From positions 349,176-413,175 of the forward strand of contig NZ_KB907787.1 in the NCBI RefSeq assembly GCF_000382205.1: a stretch of 64,000 nucleotides of DNA. Reading direction: 5' to 3'. The position numbers and the translations under genes are program-made. The first letter of the stretch is position 1, and the number at the start of each line of letters is the position of its first letter. Under the pieces are notes generated by a model. The model had not been told where the DNA came from. It made no database searches and saw only the letters and a program-made list of their open reading frames with translations. Of this stretch, positions 33,964 to 42,792 are shown piece after piece. The stretch is from Dyadobacter beijingensis DSM 21582 (lineage in GTDB: Bacteria > Bacteroidota > Bacteroidia > Cytophagales > Spirosomataceae).

Positions 33964-34944
33964 ATGCAAGACGCAGCCATCCGCAACGACTGGACTTTCG
34001 AAGAGATCGAAAGCATTTACAACCGCCCTTTACTCAGCCTCATTTACGATGCCGCGACCGTCCACCGGCAATACCACGACCCGAAGCGCATCCAGGTATG
34101 CACGTTGCTGTCCATCAAAACCGGAGGCTGTCCGGAAGACTGCGCCTATTGCGGTCAGGCGGCGCGTTATCAGACCGGCATTCAAGTAAAAGCGTTGATG
34201 AAAAAGGACGACGTGGTGGCCATCGCCCGCCGCGCCCGCGAAGGCGGTTCGAGCCGCTTCTGCATGGCTGCGGCCTGGCGCGAAGTGAAAGATAACCGCG
34301 ATTTCGACCGCGTGCTGGAAATGGTGAAAGATGTAGCGGCATTGGGCCTCGAAGTATGTTGTACCCTCGGCATGCTCACCGAAACCCAGGCCGAAAAGCT
34401 CAAAGCCGCGGGCCTTTACGCGTACAACCATAACCTCGATTCGTCCGCCGAATATTACGAGCAAATCATCACCACGCGCACCTACGACGACCGCCTGAAC
34501 ACGGTCGACCACGTACGCAACGCGGGCATATCCGTATGCTGCGGAGGCATTATCGGTCTCGGTGAAACCCGTGAAAACCGCATTCAAATGCTCCACACAT
34601 TATCCACCATGCCCGAGCACCCGGAGTCCGTACCTGTAAACGCCCTTGCCCGCGTACAGGGGACACCGTTGGGCGATATGAAAAAGGTGGATACCTGGGA
34701 AATGGTACGGATGATCGCCACTGCGCGCATTCTGATGCCGAAGGCGATGGTCCGCCTCAGCGCCGGCCGCATGGAAATGAGTGAATACGAGCAGGCATTC
34801 TGTTTCATGGCCGGGGCCAATTCGATTTTTACGAACGAGAACGGGGAGCTGCTCGTGACGCCGAATCCGGGGCTAAGCCAGGACCGGGAGATGATGGAGG
34901 TTTTGGGGTTGAAGGCTTTGGTTAAAGAGGAGGTTAATGCTTAG
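33964..34944 (+). CDS. bioB: Biotin synthase
   Basis: A 326-residue radical SAM enzyme that inserts sulfur into dethiobiotin, the last step of biotin synthesis. The SAM-cluster cysteines are Cys56, Cys60 and Cys63 in [10 protein letters not shown], and the downstream [12 protein letters not shown] and [10 protein letters not shown] motifs are typical of BioB. No other bio gene is adjacent, so bioB stands alone here. Its 3' end overlaps a small - strand gene by 11 bp. Confidence 0.96.
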   Translation: MQDAAIRNDWTFEEIESIYNRPLLSLIYDAATVHRQYHDPKRIQVCTLLSIKTGGCPEDCAYCGQAARYQTGIQVKALMKKDDVVAIARRAREGGSSRFCMAAAWREVKDNRDFDRVLEMVKDVAALGLEVCCTLGMLTETQAEKLKAAGLYAYNHNLDSSAEYYEQIITTRTYDDRLNTVDHVRNAGISVCCGGIIGLGETRENRIQMLHTLSTMPEHPESVPVNALARVQGTPLGDMKKVDTWEMVRMIATARILMPKAMVRLSAGRMEMSEYEQAFCFMAGANSIFTNENGELLVTPNPGLSQDREMMEVLGLKALVKEEVNA

Positions 34945-35215
34945 CGATGTTGGTGGCGTCTAGCTTTGCAATTAACGTAGTTACACGAAGTTGATTGACG
35001 ATGTGTTCGCGCATTTCGGGCGTGACATGAGTTAGGTTTTCGGTAAATAGGTATGTTTCGATGAGCGTGTTGAGTGACTCGATCATTTCGGGGCCGCTAT
35101 CTTTCAGGAAGAAGTCTTTGATGATTTGCTGCTGAGATTCACTTTGATCGTATGACTCGATTCGGCATTGCAATTCAGCAGTTGCTGGTGTTTGAGAATC
35201 GGGAAGTGTGTTCAT
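34934..35215 (-). CDS. Hypothetical 93-residue protein
   Basis: No family recognised. The predicted protein is acidic and helical ([40 protein letters not shown]), with no signal peptide or membrane segment. The start at 35215 (MNTLPD) is preferred; a longer frame reaches 35272 but runs towards the upstream gene without support. It lies 63 bp after the twin 70-residue genes in the same direction and may be the last gene of that operon. It overlaps the 3' end of bioB by 11 bp, in the convergent sense. Confidence 0.5.
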   Translation of the reverse strand: MNTLPDSQTPATAELQCRIESYDQSESQQQIIKDFFLKDSGPEMIESLNTLIETYLFTENLTHVTPEMREHIVNQLRVTTLIAKLDATNIAKH

Positions 35216-35278
35216 AGTTGTGTGAAGTTTGAAATTAAATATTTGTTCATTTTTCCAACAAATCCAATTCAAAAAAAT

Positions 35279-35491
35279 TTACTTAGGAGAATACTTAATC
35301 AAAGTTTGCACTTCAATCTCTCCGTACTCGGAAAGGATTTCTTTCATTCTTGCTTGCGAAATGCCTCTGTTATAAGTGAAGTCTCTCCAAGCGTAGGTTA
35401 ATTTTCCTTTCTTTACTTCGGCTGGAAGTGATGGGTAGATGTTGGTCAGCCACCACTGAAAAGCCTCCTCTATGGAAGCGAATGTCTTCAT
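35279..35491 (-). CDS. Small 70-residue protein, paralogue 2
   Basis: Family not recognised. It aligns without gaps over its whole length with the 70-residue product of the gene 41 bp upstream. Shared features are KTF near the start, a WW pair (EAFQWWL), IYP, AWRD and GISQ-R-M-E-LS--GEI. The pattern suggests a compact helical protein with a conserved basic C-terminal half that could bind nucleic acid or a partner. There is no signal peptide. Tandem duplication next to an HTH gene argues that it is a real coding unit. Confidence 0.6.
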   Translation of the reverse strand: MKTFASIEEAFQWWLTNIYPSLPAEVKKGKLTYAWRDFTYNRGISQARMKEILSEYGEIEVQTLIKYSPK

Positions 35492-35532
35492 TGAGACAAA
35501 GATAGTGATTTGTGCAGGTTTCCAACAAGAAA

Positions 35533-35745
35533 TTATTTCAAATCGAAAGTGATCGTGACTTTCTCAGAGATTTCTCCAAAGTCAGAAAGTACCTCTCTCA
35601 TACGCTTTTGGGAAATCCCTTTCTTAAAAGTATAGTCGCGCCATGCATTGCGGTATTTACCTTCTTTTAAGCTTGGTGGTATTGTTGGGTAAATGGTTTT
35701 TATCCACCATTCAAATGCCTGTTCCAGCGAAGTAAAAGTCTTCAC
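35533..35745 (-). CDS. Small 70-residue protein, paralogue 1
   Basis: Unknown family; paralogue of the next gene (LEQAFEWWIKTIYPTIP, NAWRDYTFKKGISQKRM). The start is a GTG at 35745 that overlaps the TGA of the HTH gene in a GTGA junction; this gives exactly the same 70-residue length as the paralogue, which supports it. A longer frame back to 35841 lies inside the HTH gene in another frame and is unlikely. Translational coupling to the HTH gene suggests a two-component partner relationship, for example effector and regulator. Confidence 0.62.
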   Translation of the reverse strand: MKTFTSLEQAFEWWIKTIYPTIPPSLKEGKYRNAWRDYTFKKGISQKRMREVLSDFGEISEKVTITFDLK

Positions 35746-36134
35746 AACCGTTGGGTATAATGTGAGATGACTTCTGGAGAAATTTTGAGTTTCTCTTGAA
35801 TAACATTCAGCATTGAGATGTCCGCCTTCTTGTCCTCCCACATGATCATTTCAAGCTCTTCCTGCGAAATTCCAAGCGTTTGAGCGAGATCTTGATGCTT
35901 CATCCTCATTTCATACATTCGTAATTCAAGAATTCCTTCCAGTGAAGAAGGTTCAGGAATGGGGTAAATACTTTGTTCGTAGGCCATTATTGCCTCGCCC
36001 ATTGCGCGAATATGCCGTCTTTCCTCTGCCGTCGTGTTCTTTTCGCCCTTTTTCATCAACGCGCCCACCTTTTCAATCAATGCGGCATTTTCCTCGTCAT
36101 TTGAAACTTCGTAGTGTGGATTTTTGACTTTCAT
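35742..36134 (-). CDS. HigA-like HTH-domain protein (orphan antitoxin type)
   Basis: A 130-residue protein of the COG5499 (HigA) type. It has an N-terminal helical region with a YEQSIYPIP motif, and a C-terminal HTH (about 75-125: HQDLAQTLGISQEELEMIMW...LKISPEVI). In classical loci a HigB RNase gene precedes it. Here the upstream neighbour is instead the terminator of the PepSY gene, and two small paralogous genes follow. It is probably a DNA-binding regulator of its own operon. The ATG at 36134 lies 30 bp after the terminator, so its promoter must be compact. Confidence 0.75.
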   Translation of the reverse strand: MKVKNPHYEVSNDEENAALIEKVGALMKKGEKNTTAEERRHIRAMGEAIMAYEQSIYPIPEPSSLEGILELRMYEMRMKHQDLAQTLGISQEELEMIMWEDKKADISMLNVIQEKLKISPEVISHYTQRL

Positions 36135-36163
36135 GGCAGAAAAGGTTTTGGTTTAATGCAAAA

Positions 36164-36205
36164 AAAGCGAATGGCACTAGATTCTTTCTTGGCACCATTC
36201 GCTTT
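36164..36205 (-). terminator. Terminator of the receptor/PepSY operon
   Basis: Arms AAAGCGAATGG (36164-36174) and CCATTCGCTTT (36195-36205) are perfect 11-bp complements. Read on the - strand they are followed by a run of seven T. It lies 47 bp after the PepSY stop codon. Confidence 0.9.
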
Positions 36206-36252
36206 GTAGGACAATCCGCCAAATTGATTTATCAGAAGGCTAGAAAAACTTA

Positions 36253-37428
36253 TCAAACAACGGCTTTTGATTTCTCCAAAATCGCCTTGCTGGTAGTAAC
36301 ATCCCTTCTAACCTTCTTCTTCTTAAACTTCCTCCCAACCCAAATAATCACCCCCGTAACCGGCAGCGTAGCGGTAATGAGCGCCACAATCAAAGCTAAA
36401 ATCTTCGTAGGCAACCCCCAAAGGCTCCCGGTATGAATCGGAAACACCAACCTACGCACTTTCATGCCCGTGGTTTCATCATCATAAAGCCGCTTGCTGA
36501 GCAAATGGCCATCGTTCTGGTCGAAATAAAGGAAATCGACCACGTTGGCGATGGAAGCGTTTTCGTTGACTTTGGAAATGGTAATCGAAAGGCTGTCGGA
36601 TTCAGGAAGTGTGAATTGAATGCGTCCGGGGTGGGGGAGCAGGCGGTTGGTTTCGGCGGTGATTTTGGCTAATGCATTACCACCGGAAGATAGCGCATTC
36701 ACTGTGCTGGCATTCGCCGGTGCTTCGCGTTTTTGCTGCGGTTTACCGTCGAAAGTGAGGAAGATCATGCTATTCACCCATTTGTAACTCCAAACAAGGC
36801 CCGTCAGGGCGATGAGGAAGGTGAATGGGAGTATGTAAAAGCCGAATACGGCGTGCAGGTCCCAGTTGAGGCGTTTGAATTTGGCGCCCCATTTGATGGT
36901 CAGGCGCTGCTTCGTCTGCTTCCGGTTGGGCCACCAGAGCACCAGGCCGGTGATCATAATCACAATGAATAGCACACACGAGACGCCCGTAATGGCCTTG
37001 CCGGTGTCTTCCAGGCACAGGTACCGGTGCAGTTGGAGTACAATGTGGAAAAATGATTCGTTCTCGCGGCGTGTGTCGGTGATTTCGCCGGTGTACGGGT
37101 TTACTGCGACCGAGAAAACATCCTTCTCTTTTTTGCCTTTGACCAAACTGAAAATAACCGTCCGGCCGGCTTCGGGCTCGATGGTAATGCGGGTAATGCG
37201 CTGTTTCGGATAGCGGGCCGCGACGGTTTCGCGGAGATTATCCAGCGGAAGTGCCGGATGATTCTCCGGAGCTTCCACCACGTGAAATTTAGGATAAATC
37301 ACTGGTTCCAGCTCTTCTTCGAATACGAGTATGCTGCCCGTGAGCGCCACTATAAAAACCACAAGACCGGAGGAAACCCCCAGCCATAAGTGTAGTTGCG
37401 ATGCAATTTTCTTGAATGTCTTTTTCAC
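36253..37428 (-). CDS. PepSY-associated TM-helix protein, probable ferric reductase partner
   Basis: A 391-residue inner-membrane protein with four predicted helices. The first includes LHLWLGVSSGLVVFIVALTG, typical of PepSY_TM proteins, and a periplasmic PepSY domain is at about 60-135 (ITRITIEP, VAVNPYTGEI). Proteins of this family next to siderophore receptors help release or reduce iron from imported siderophores. It starts 20 bp after the TonB-dependent receptor, so the two form an operon. Confidence 0.88.
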   Translation of the reverse strand: MKKTFKKIASQLHLWLGVSSGLVVFIVALTGSILVFEEELEPVIYPKFHVVEAPENHPALPLDNLRETVAARYPKQRITRITIEPEAGRTVIFSLVKGKKEKDVFSVAVNPYTGEITDTRRENESFFHIVLQLHRYLCLEDTGKAITGVSCVLFIVIMITGLVLWWPNRKQTKQRLTIKWGAKFKRLNWDLHAVFGFYILPFTFLIALTGLVWSYKWVNSMIFLTFDGKPQQKREAPANASTVNALSSGGNALAKITAETNRLLPHPGRIQFTLPESDSLSITISKVNENASIANVVDFLYFDQNDGHLLSKRLYDDETTGMKVRRLVFPIHTGSLWGLPTKILALIVALITATLPVTGVIIWVGRKFKKKKVRRDVTTSKAILEKSKAVV

Positions 37429-37448
37429 AGTTTATGAAAGAGCACGCA

Positions 37449-39923
37449 TTAGAATGTGTATGAAATCGTCGCCATGAAATTGCGCGGCGCGCCTGGAAAT
37501 AGGCGCAGGTAATCGTAACCGCCCACCCAGTAAGTCTTGTTGGTCAGGTTGTTGAGGTTTACCTGAACCTGGAATTTGTCGATTTTGTAATAAACCCCAC
37601 CATTCAATAAGGCATAACCCGGCAAAGTCTGGTTGTTGTTGAGCGATAGGTTACGCTCGGTCACGAAGTTTCCGCCGAGGCCGACGCCGAAGCCATTGAG
37701 GAAGTTGTTCACAAACGTGTATTTCGTCCAGAAGCTTCCCTGGTTTTTCGGCGCGTTCGGCTTTTGCAAGTTCACAAGCACCTGGTCGGCGGCGCGGGCG
37801 CCTGCTTCCGTGATCTTGGCGTCGTTGTAGCTGTAAGTGACGATCACGTTCCAGTTTGGCAGGATGTTGCCCGTCACGTCGAATTCCACTCCTTTCGCCG
37901 CCTCCTCGCCGATCTGGACCATCAGGTCAGGCTGGTCGGAGGCGTTGGCGGAATACAGGGTGTTCTTCTGCGTGATTTTGTAGGCCGAAATATTGGCGGT
38001 CAAACGGCCATCGAGCCATTCTGTCTTGAAACCGGCTTCCGACAGGCTGCTGCGGAGCGGATCGAAAGGCCCTCCCGATAGCGGGTTGCTTTGCACGATC
38101 GGGTCCTGCGGGTTGTAGCCTTCCGTGTAAGTACCATACACGTTAATGTGGTTATTCAGCGTATACACCGCCCCGATACGCGGTAGCAATGCGTGCTGGG
38201 TTACATTCTGCTCGTTGTTGGTCGTGTAGCCTTTTTTATCAATATAAGTATCATAGCGCAGGCCGAGCAGGATTTGCAAGCGTCTGATTTTCAGTTGTTC
38301 CTGCAAATACAAGCCGTGCACTTTGTAGAGAACGGGTGTCGTGGCGGAGTTGGCCGTTACGTTGTAAATGTATTTGGAAGGATCTTCCATGTTATTGTTC
38401 TGCAGCGTAAGGTCGTAATGCGAAATGTTCGGCTTCGGAATGCTGTAAGTCTTTCCGTTCTCGGTGTAGTTGTAGAACACGTATTTCTCAGGCGTTTTCG
38501 CATTATAAGCCGCCGCGCCGCCCGCTTTCAGCAGGTAGCCGTTCGCCGTTTGCTGGCCCGAACCTTTGGGCGTGGATGATTGGATAAAGTCGTAACCCGC
38601 TACCATTTTATGCTCCACAATGCCGGTGTTGAAGTTGTGGTTGAAAAAGAGCGACACATTATCCATAAACGACTTCGTCTTGCGAACAAACACCTGCCGT
38701 GCTACCAGGTTTTCGATGGCTTTCCCTGCCGAATCGACTGCATTCACATTGCTGCTCCGGTGTTCGAGCAGGTCTTCGGAATAGCCCGTACGCAGGTAAG
38801 CGACATTGAACGAGGTATTTTGGGTAAACTGGTGGTTCAGTGAAGTAGTAATCAGGTAGGTCTCTTCATTGAGATAATCGTTCACCGCATTCAGCGAAGT
38901 CTTGATCGAGCTCGAATACAGGTCGTTACCCTTCACCGACTGGCCGCGGTCGAGGCGGCTGTTCGAGCGGTTGAACACGAGGTCGAAGTTAATGCGGGTC
39001 TTCTCGGTCGGCAGGAATGACACTGACGGAGCCACGATAATGTTTTTGTCGAACTGCATGTTCCGGAAGTTCTGTGCATTGACATAACCCAGGTTAAGGC
39101 GGTAGAGCAACGTTTTCTTTTCGTTCATCGGGCCTGTGAAATCGGCCAGCGTGCGCAATGTATTGAAGCTTCCGGTCGTAAAGCTCAGCGATTTTTGAGG
39201 CGTTGCGAGCGGCTTTTTAGTCACGCGATTGATCGTCCCGCCCGGCGAGGTGTTACCGTACAATGCGGACGCCGCGCCTTTGATGACCTCCACGCGTTCG
39301 AGATAGTTCACCGGCGGTTGTTTCCAAAAGCCCGAAAATGTACGGAGACCGTTCACCAGCTGGGTAGTGCTTCCGCCGTTCATACGGAAACCGCGGATCG
39401 TCAAATCGTCGTAAAAGGTAAACTGGTTCACGCCGCTCATGTTTTTCACGGCATCGCCCATGAGGAATGTGCCCTGGTCGCGCATGACTTCCTTGGTGAT
39501 GTAGGAAATAGCCTGCGGTACCTCTTTAATGGGCGTCGCGGTTTTGCTGGCGATAAAGGAAAGATCGTTTTTGTAGGATGTTTCCCTGCGACCGGTGATT
39601 TCTACCGTCTGCAGTTCCTGTGCATTCTCTTCTGACGTGATTTCGACCGTTGCCGTTTCGTCGGCCTTCACGTGCACGCTGCGGTCGATACGCCTGATGC
39701 CCACGCCTGTGCCTATGAGCTGGTAATGGCCGGGAGCCAATGCGGTAAATTCAAAATTACCGGCGGCGTCGGTGAGCGTCCCTTTACCTGTTCCTTTGAG
39801 GATCAGGTTGATAGATTCCGCAGGCTGGCCGGCGGCATTTTTAATATTCCCGTCGATCTGGCCCGTTTGCGCGAACGCCGCGGAACAGCAAAGTGATAGA
39901 ATGAGTAAGCAAAATAGCCTCAT
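37449..39923 (-). CDS. TonB-dependent siderophore receptor
   Basis: An 824-residue outer-membrane receptor. The start at 39923 (MRLFCLLILSLCCSAAFAQ) gives a proper signal peptide; the frame extends to 40010 without adding anything family-like. It has a CarboxypepD_reg-like domain (about 25-105), a TonB box region, a plug (IKEVPQAISYITKEVMRDQ), and a barrel ending in FMATISYTF. The plug sequence is typical of ferrichrome/ferric-hydroxamate-type receptors. The PepSY partner supports iron uptake. No clear Fur box was identified in the 217-bp upstream region. Confidence 0.92.
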   Translation of the reverse strand: MRLFCLLILSLCCSAAFAQTGQIDGNIKNAAGQPAESINLILKGTGKGTLTDAAGNFEFTALAPGHYQLIGTGVGIRRIDRSVHVKADETATVEITSEENAQELQTVEITGRRETSYKNDLSFIASKTATPIKEVPQAISYITKEVMRDQGTFLMGDAVKNMSGVNQFTFYDDLTIRGFRMNGGSTTQLVNGLRTFSGFWKQPPVNYLERVEVIKGAASALYGNTSPGGTINRVTKKPLATPQKSLSFTTGSFNTLRTLADFTGPMNEKKTLLYRLNLGYVNAQNFRNMQFDKNIIVAPSVSFLPTEKTRINFDLVFNRSNSRLDRGQSVKGNDLYSSSIKTSLNAVNDYLNEETYLITTSLNHQFTQNTSFNVAYLRTGYSEDLLEHRSSNVNAVDSAGKAIENLVARQVFVRKTKSFMDNVSLFFNHNFNTGIVEHKMVAGYDFIQSSTPKGSGQQTANGYLLKAGGAAAYNAKTPEKYVFYNYTENGKTYSIPKPNISHYDLTLQNNNMEDPSKYIYNVTANSATTPVLYKVHGLYLQEQLKIRRLQILLGLRYDTYIDKKGYTTNNEQNVTQHALLPRIGAVYTLNNHINVYGTYTEGYNPQDPIVQSNPLSGGPFDPLRSSLSEAGFKTEWLDGRLTANISAYKITQKNTLYSANASDQPDLMVQIGEEAAKGVEFDVTGNILPNWNVIVTYSYNDAKITEAGARAADQVLVNLQKPNAPKNQGSFWTKYTFVNNFLNGFGVGLGGNFVTERNLSLNNNQTLPGYALLNGGVYYKIDKFQVQVNLNNLTNKTYWVGGYDYLRLFPGAPRNFMATISYTF

Positions 39924-40069
39924 GATGCAGGGGTTAAATAAACTAGGTACTGCCAAACAGGTGGCAAAAATAGTCTTATTTAGACCAATCCCAAATAATG
40001 AGTTTTGCAATTAGGCACTCATTTTTTAATTCGTTTTAATAATTCAATTTTTTCTGCTAATTGTTTTAT

Positions 40070-40108
40070 CGTCAGCCAAATGTGGCTAAAAGTTACATTT
40101 AGCTGACG
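40070..40108 (-). terminator. Hairpin between the epimerase-like gene and the receptor gene
   Basis: Arms CGTCAGCCAAATGT (40070-40083) and ACATTTAGCTGACG (40095-40108) are complementary at 13 of 14 positions with an 11-base loop. On the - strand it starts 32 bp after the epimerase stop codon. The trailing sequence has only a short U/A-rich run, so it is a weak terminator or possibly an operator for the receptor gene. Confidence 0.55.
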
Positions 40109-40140
40109 ACAGGGATATTGAAAGTTTCGGGTGTAAAAGG

Positions 40141-40971
40141 TTAACCCAGGTTGGATTTGATGAATGCGAGGCCTTCGCGCATGAGCTGCTCTTCCGAGTC
40201 AAACATTTTGCGCCAGATGTTAGCCACCGGCAGTTTCGGGCTGAATGCTTCGATGCTGATCCAGCCGTCGTAGTTGATATCGCGGATCGATTGGAAAACG
40301 CCTTCCCAATCCACATTGCCCTTGCCGGGCGTAGAGCGGTCGTTTTCGGAGAGCTGGATAAACGAAATGCGGTCGCCGGCCTTGCGGATCGTGTCGCCGA
40401 TATTCTTTTCCTCGATGTTCGCATGGAAAGTGTCGAACATGATCTTGCAGTTCGGGTGGTTGACCTCGTCTATGAAACGGATGATCTCGTCGCCGCAGCT
40501 GGTGAGGTACAGTTCGAAGCGGTTCAGGTATTCGAGGCCGAGGGTAATGTCCAGCGATTCGGCGTAATCGGCCACTTCCCGGATGCCTTCGATGCCCCAT
40601 TGCCATTCTTCTTCGGTGGCAGGCTTGCCGGTGAAAACGCCCAATGCTGAATGGTAAGGGCCCATCAGGCGGGTTGCGCCTAGCACGAGTGAGCAATCCA
40701 GCGCACTTTTTAAATGGTCGATCGTGTGGCGGCGCATGGCGGGATCGGCGCTGATGAGGTGCTCGGACGGCCCGCAAATGGTATCCGTTTCGCAAGCCAG
40801 GCCGAGGCTGTCGAGCTTCTGGCGGAACGCAAACCAGTGCTCGGGATTTGTATTGAAGATCGGCACCTCGACGCCGTCAAAACCGATCTCTTTAATGAGT
40901 TCTAGGGTAGGAAATAGGCTTTCGTCAATCTGGTTTCCCCACAAAAGGAGGTTCATGCTGTACTTCATCAA
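40141..40971 (-). CDS. Ketose-3-epimerase-like TIM barrel (sugar phosphate isomerase/epimerase family)
   Basis: A 276-residue protein that aligns without gaps with the D-tagatose/D-psicose 3-epimerase active site. Glu147 is in GLEYLNRFE, Glu153 follows, Asp180 and His183 lie in FDTFHANIEE, Arg212 in ENDR and Glu241 in ISIEAF. These match E152, E158, D185, H188, R217 and E246 of the Agrobacterium/Pseudomonas enzymes with a constant offset of 5. The metal ligand H211 is replaced by Gln206 (codon 40354-40356). It may epimerise or isomerise a ketose or a keto-glycoside. It is monocistronic, cytoplasmic, and has module copy B 65 bp upstream. Confidence 0.82.
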   Translation of the reverse strand: MMKYSMNLLLWGNQIDESLFPTLELIKEIGFDGVEVPIFNTNPEHWFAFRQKLDSLGLACETDTICGPSEHLISADPAMRRHTIDHLKSALDCSLVLGATRLMGPYHSALGVFTGKPATEEEWQWGIEGIREVADYAESLDITLGLEYLNRFELYLTSCGDEIIRFIDEVNHPNCKIMFDTFHANIEEKNIGDTIRKAGDRISFIQLSENDRSTPGKGNVDWEGVFQSIRDINYDGWISIEAFSPKLPVANIWRKMFDSEEQLMREGLAFIKSNLG

Positions 40972-41035
40972 AAATCGAATTTATCTCGCTGGCGAATGGA
41001 TAAGGCGGCGTGTAAATGCCCGTGTCTTTTCAGTA

Positions 41036-41088
41036 TACAATCTTAAAGTAAAAAAGTACTGTTTAATATACACGTTTTGACGAGTACT
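41036..41088 (-). promoter_or_regulatory. Conserved two-part regulatory module, copy B
   Basis: TACAATCTTAAAG...AGTACT (41036-41060) and CGTTTTGACGAGTACT (41073-41088) flank a divergent 12-bp spacer. It is the same architecture and orientation as copy A at 30780-30832, and lies 65 bp upstream of the epimerase-like start codon. The low conservation of the spacer against the blocks suggests two protein contact regions. Confidence 0.65.
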
Positions 41089-41161
41089 TAGCTGATATTG
41101 ACAAGTTGGCGGCCGTTTATCTGGATATAGGGATAAAATAGAACCAGCAGCCGGCAAAGAA

Positions 41162-41193
41162 AAATGGCGACCCTTTGGTAAGAGACCGCCATT
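41162..41193 (-). terminator. Terminator after the META-like lipoprotein gene
   Basis: AATGGCG (41163-41169) and CGCCATT (41187-41193) pair; read on the - strand the hairpin is followed by TTTTTCTTT. It begins 23 bp after the lipoprotein stop codon. Confidence 0.7.
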
Positions 41194-41216
41194 CGATGGA
41201 GTTTTATAGAACCTTA

Positions 41217-41645
41217 TTACTGAATTCTGCTGAAAATGAGCTGGTTGCTGTTTTCGTAATACAGGATCAGCTTGTTTGCCTTTAAATCGTAGAGATTCAC
41301 ATTGGGCAATGCATTCACGAAGAGGTTACCCCAATTCGTTTCGGCCCTTTCGGTGCCGCCGCCGCCGATCTGGATCGTATTCTGCTGGGCCGTTTCATAG
41401 AACCCCGTCAGAATGTTGGTGGAAGTGGTGCCTTCCAGTTCGCCTTTCTCTTTAAAATTAAGGCCAATGTCCATCAGGCCTTTTGTAGTGGCTGGTTTCC
41501 TGATGGTAACGTCCTCCTGCACGATACTGTCCAATTGCCATTTGCCGGTTAACTCCATGTTGCTGCTGATTGTGGTTGTTTTTCCACAACCGGTTAACAG
41601 CGAAAAAAACAGCACGGATGCTGCTGGAAGTACAAGGGCTTTCAT
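41217..41645 (-). CDS. META/HslJ-like lipoprotein
   Basis: A 142-residue lipoprotein (lipobox LLTGC, Cys20). The mature part starts ELTGKWQLDSI, followed by LNFKEKGELEGTTSTNILTGFYE and a C-terminal LILYYENSNQLIFSRI, which is the order of elements in META/HslJ beta-barrel domains. The function of this class in Bacteroidota is not known; Escherichia HslJ is linked to heat and novobiocin resistance. It is a single gene between two terminator-like elements. Confidence 0.65.
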   Translation of the reverse strand: MKALVLPAASVLFFSLLTGCGKTTTISSNMELTGKWQLDSIVQEDVTIRKPATTKGLMDIGLNFKEKGELEGTTSTNILTGFYETAQQNTIQIGGGGTERAETNWGNLFVNALPNVNLYDLKANKLILYYENSNQLIFSRIQ

Positions 41646-41743
41646 ACACTTAAATTATTTTCAGAACTACCTTTAACTGACATCGTACTCGCAAAAAAGG
41701 TTGCAAAAAAGTTGGGCGGCTTTATAAATCTACAAAAAATATG

Positions 41744-41792
41744 CCAGCCTTCCGAAAGCACACAGTATAAATTATAACGGTTTTAAGGCTGG
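41744..41792. promoter_or_regulatory. Inverted repeat in the region upstream of the AraC gene
   Basis: CCAGCCTT (41744-41751) and AAGGCTGG (41785-41792) are perfect 8-bp complements enclosing 33 AT-rich bases, with a T-rich tail. The 258-bp gap (41646-41903) otherwise holds no gene and must contain the promoters of the divergent lipoprotein and AraC genes. Confidence 0.35.
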
Positions 41793-41903
41793 AATCTTTT
41801 ATTGGCGCCCTAATCAATTTTGAAGGATTTTGTGCCGAAGTAATCTTATTTTGATAGTATTATCGTATTATTGCCGATATTTTGGGTAAAATACTGATAG
41901 AAG

Positions 41904-42764
41904 ATGAAAGCACCCATTCATAAAAATATAGAGAGCCAGGTCCGTACCGTTACTGTTCACGAACTGAAAGAGTCTCATTTCGACCCTAACTGGCATTTTC
42001 ATCCCCACTACCAATTATTTACCGTTCTAGAGGGAACTGGTAAACGGTTGATAGGCGACTCGATCCACACGTTCGGTCCGGGTGATACGGTGTTCCTCGG
42101 CCCGGATGTTCCGCACCTGTGGCGCAGCGATCCGGCCTATTTTGAAACAGGTTCCAGCCTGATGACCCACGGCATCGTGCTTTATTTTCAGGAAGATTTT
42201 TTGGGAAAAGACTTTCTCGACAAGCCCGAAATGCTCGGCCTTCGCCAGCTGCTCGCCGACTCGAAGCGGGGCATTTCCTACAAAGGCGCACTGGCCGAGC
42301 ATATCCGCGACGAACTCGTGGCGCTCACGAGCGTGGAAGGTTTCAAGGGTATCCTGCAACTCCTGACATTGCTCGACAAGCTGGCCCACGACGCCACCGG
42401 CGAACCGATTTCGAGCTATGGCTACGTCAATAACTACAAAGTTTCAGAAACCGAGCGCATGCAGAAGGTGCACAACTACGTGCTGCAGCATTTCTTCCAG
42501 GAAATCCGCCTCAGCGACGTCGCCTCCCTCGCCGGCATGACCGAGGCCGCATTCTGCCGCTATTTCAAGGCACGGTCGAACAAAACTTTCATCGACTTCG
42601 TAAACGAAATCCGCATCGGCCACGCCTGCAAGCTGCTTCTCGAAGACAAATGGACCATCGCCCAAATCGCCTACGACAGCGGTTTCGACTCGCTATCGAA
42701 TTTCAACAGGAATTTCAAGAAATACATCGGGCACACCCCGCGGGAGTATAAGGGGAATTATTGA
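41904..42764 (+). CDS. AraC-family transcriptional regulator
   Basis: A 286-residue protein with an N-terminal cupin (WHFHPHYQLFTVLEGTGKRL in part; GPGDTVFLGPDVPHLW) and a C-terminal double HTH (about 185-284). The HTH includes IRLSDVASLAGMTEAAFCRY and FDSLSNFNRNFKKYIGHTP. It has the same architecture and close HTH sequences to the AraC at 17779. Such regulators control sugar loci in Bacteroidota. No target is adjacent; the scattered sugar genes sharing the two-part module are candidates. It is the final gene before a degraded antitoxin gene. Confidence 0.87.
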   Translation: MKAPIHKNIESQVRTVTVHELKESHFDPNWHFHPHYQLFTVLEGTGKRLIGDSIHTFGPGDTVFLGPDVPHLWRSDPAYFETGSSLMTHGIVLYFQEDFLGKDFLDKPEMLGLRQLLADSKRGISYKGALAEHIRDELVALTSVEGFKGILQLLTLLDKLAHDATGEPISSYGYVNNYKVSETERMQKVHNYVLQHFFQEIRLSDVASLAGMTEAAFCRYFKARSNKTFIDFVNEIRIGHACKLLLEDKWTIAQIAYDSGFDSLSNFNRNFKKYIGHTPREYKGNY

Positions 42765-42792
42765 TGTTCCCTTACGTTACCGGTATTCACTG

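Noticed and set aside
35742..36134. Classical higBA toxin-antitoxin locus.
   Set aside because: No HigB/RelE-like gene precedes the HTH gene; a terminator and the PepSY gene are there instead.
41849..41862. A third copy of the two-part module before the AraC gene (TTTTGATAGTATT resembles block 2).
   Set aside because: Only a short partial match, with block 1 missing at the required spacing.
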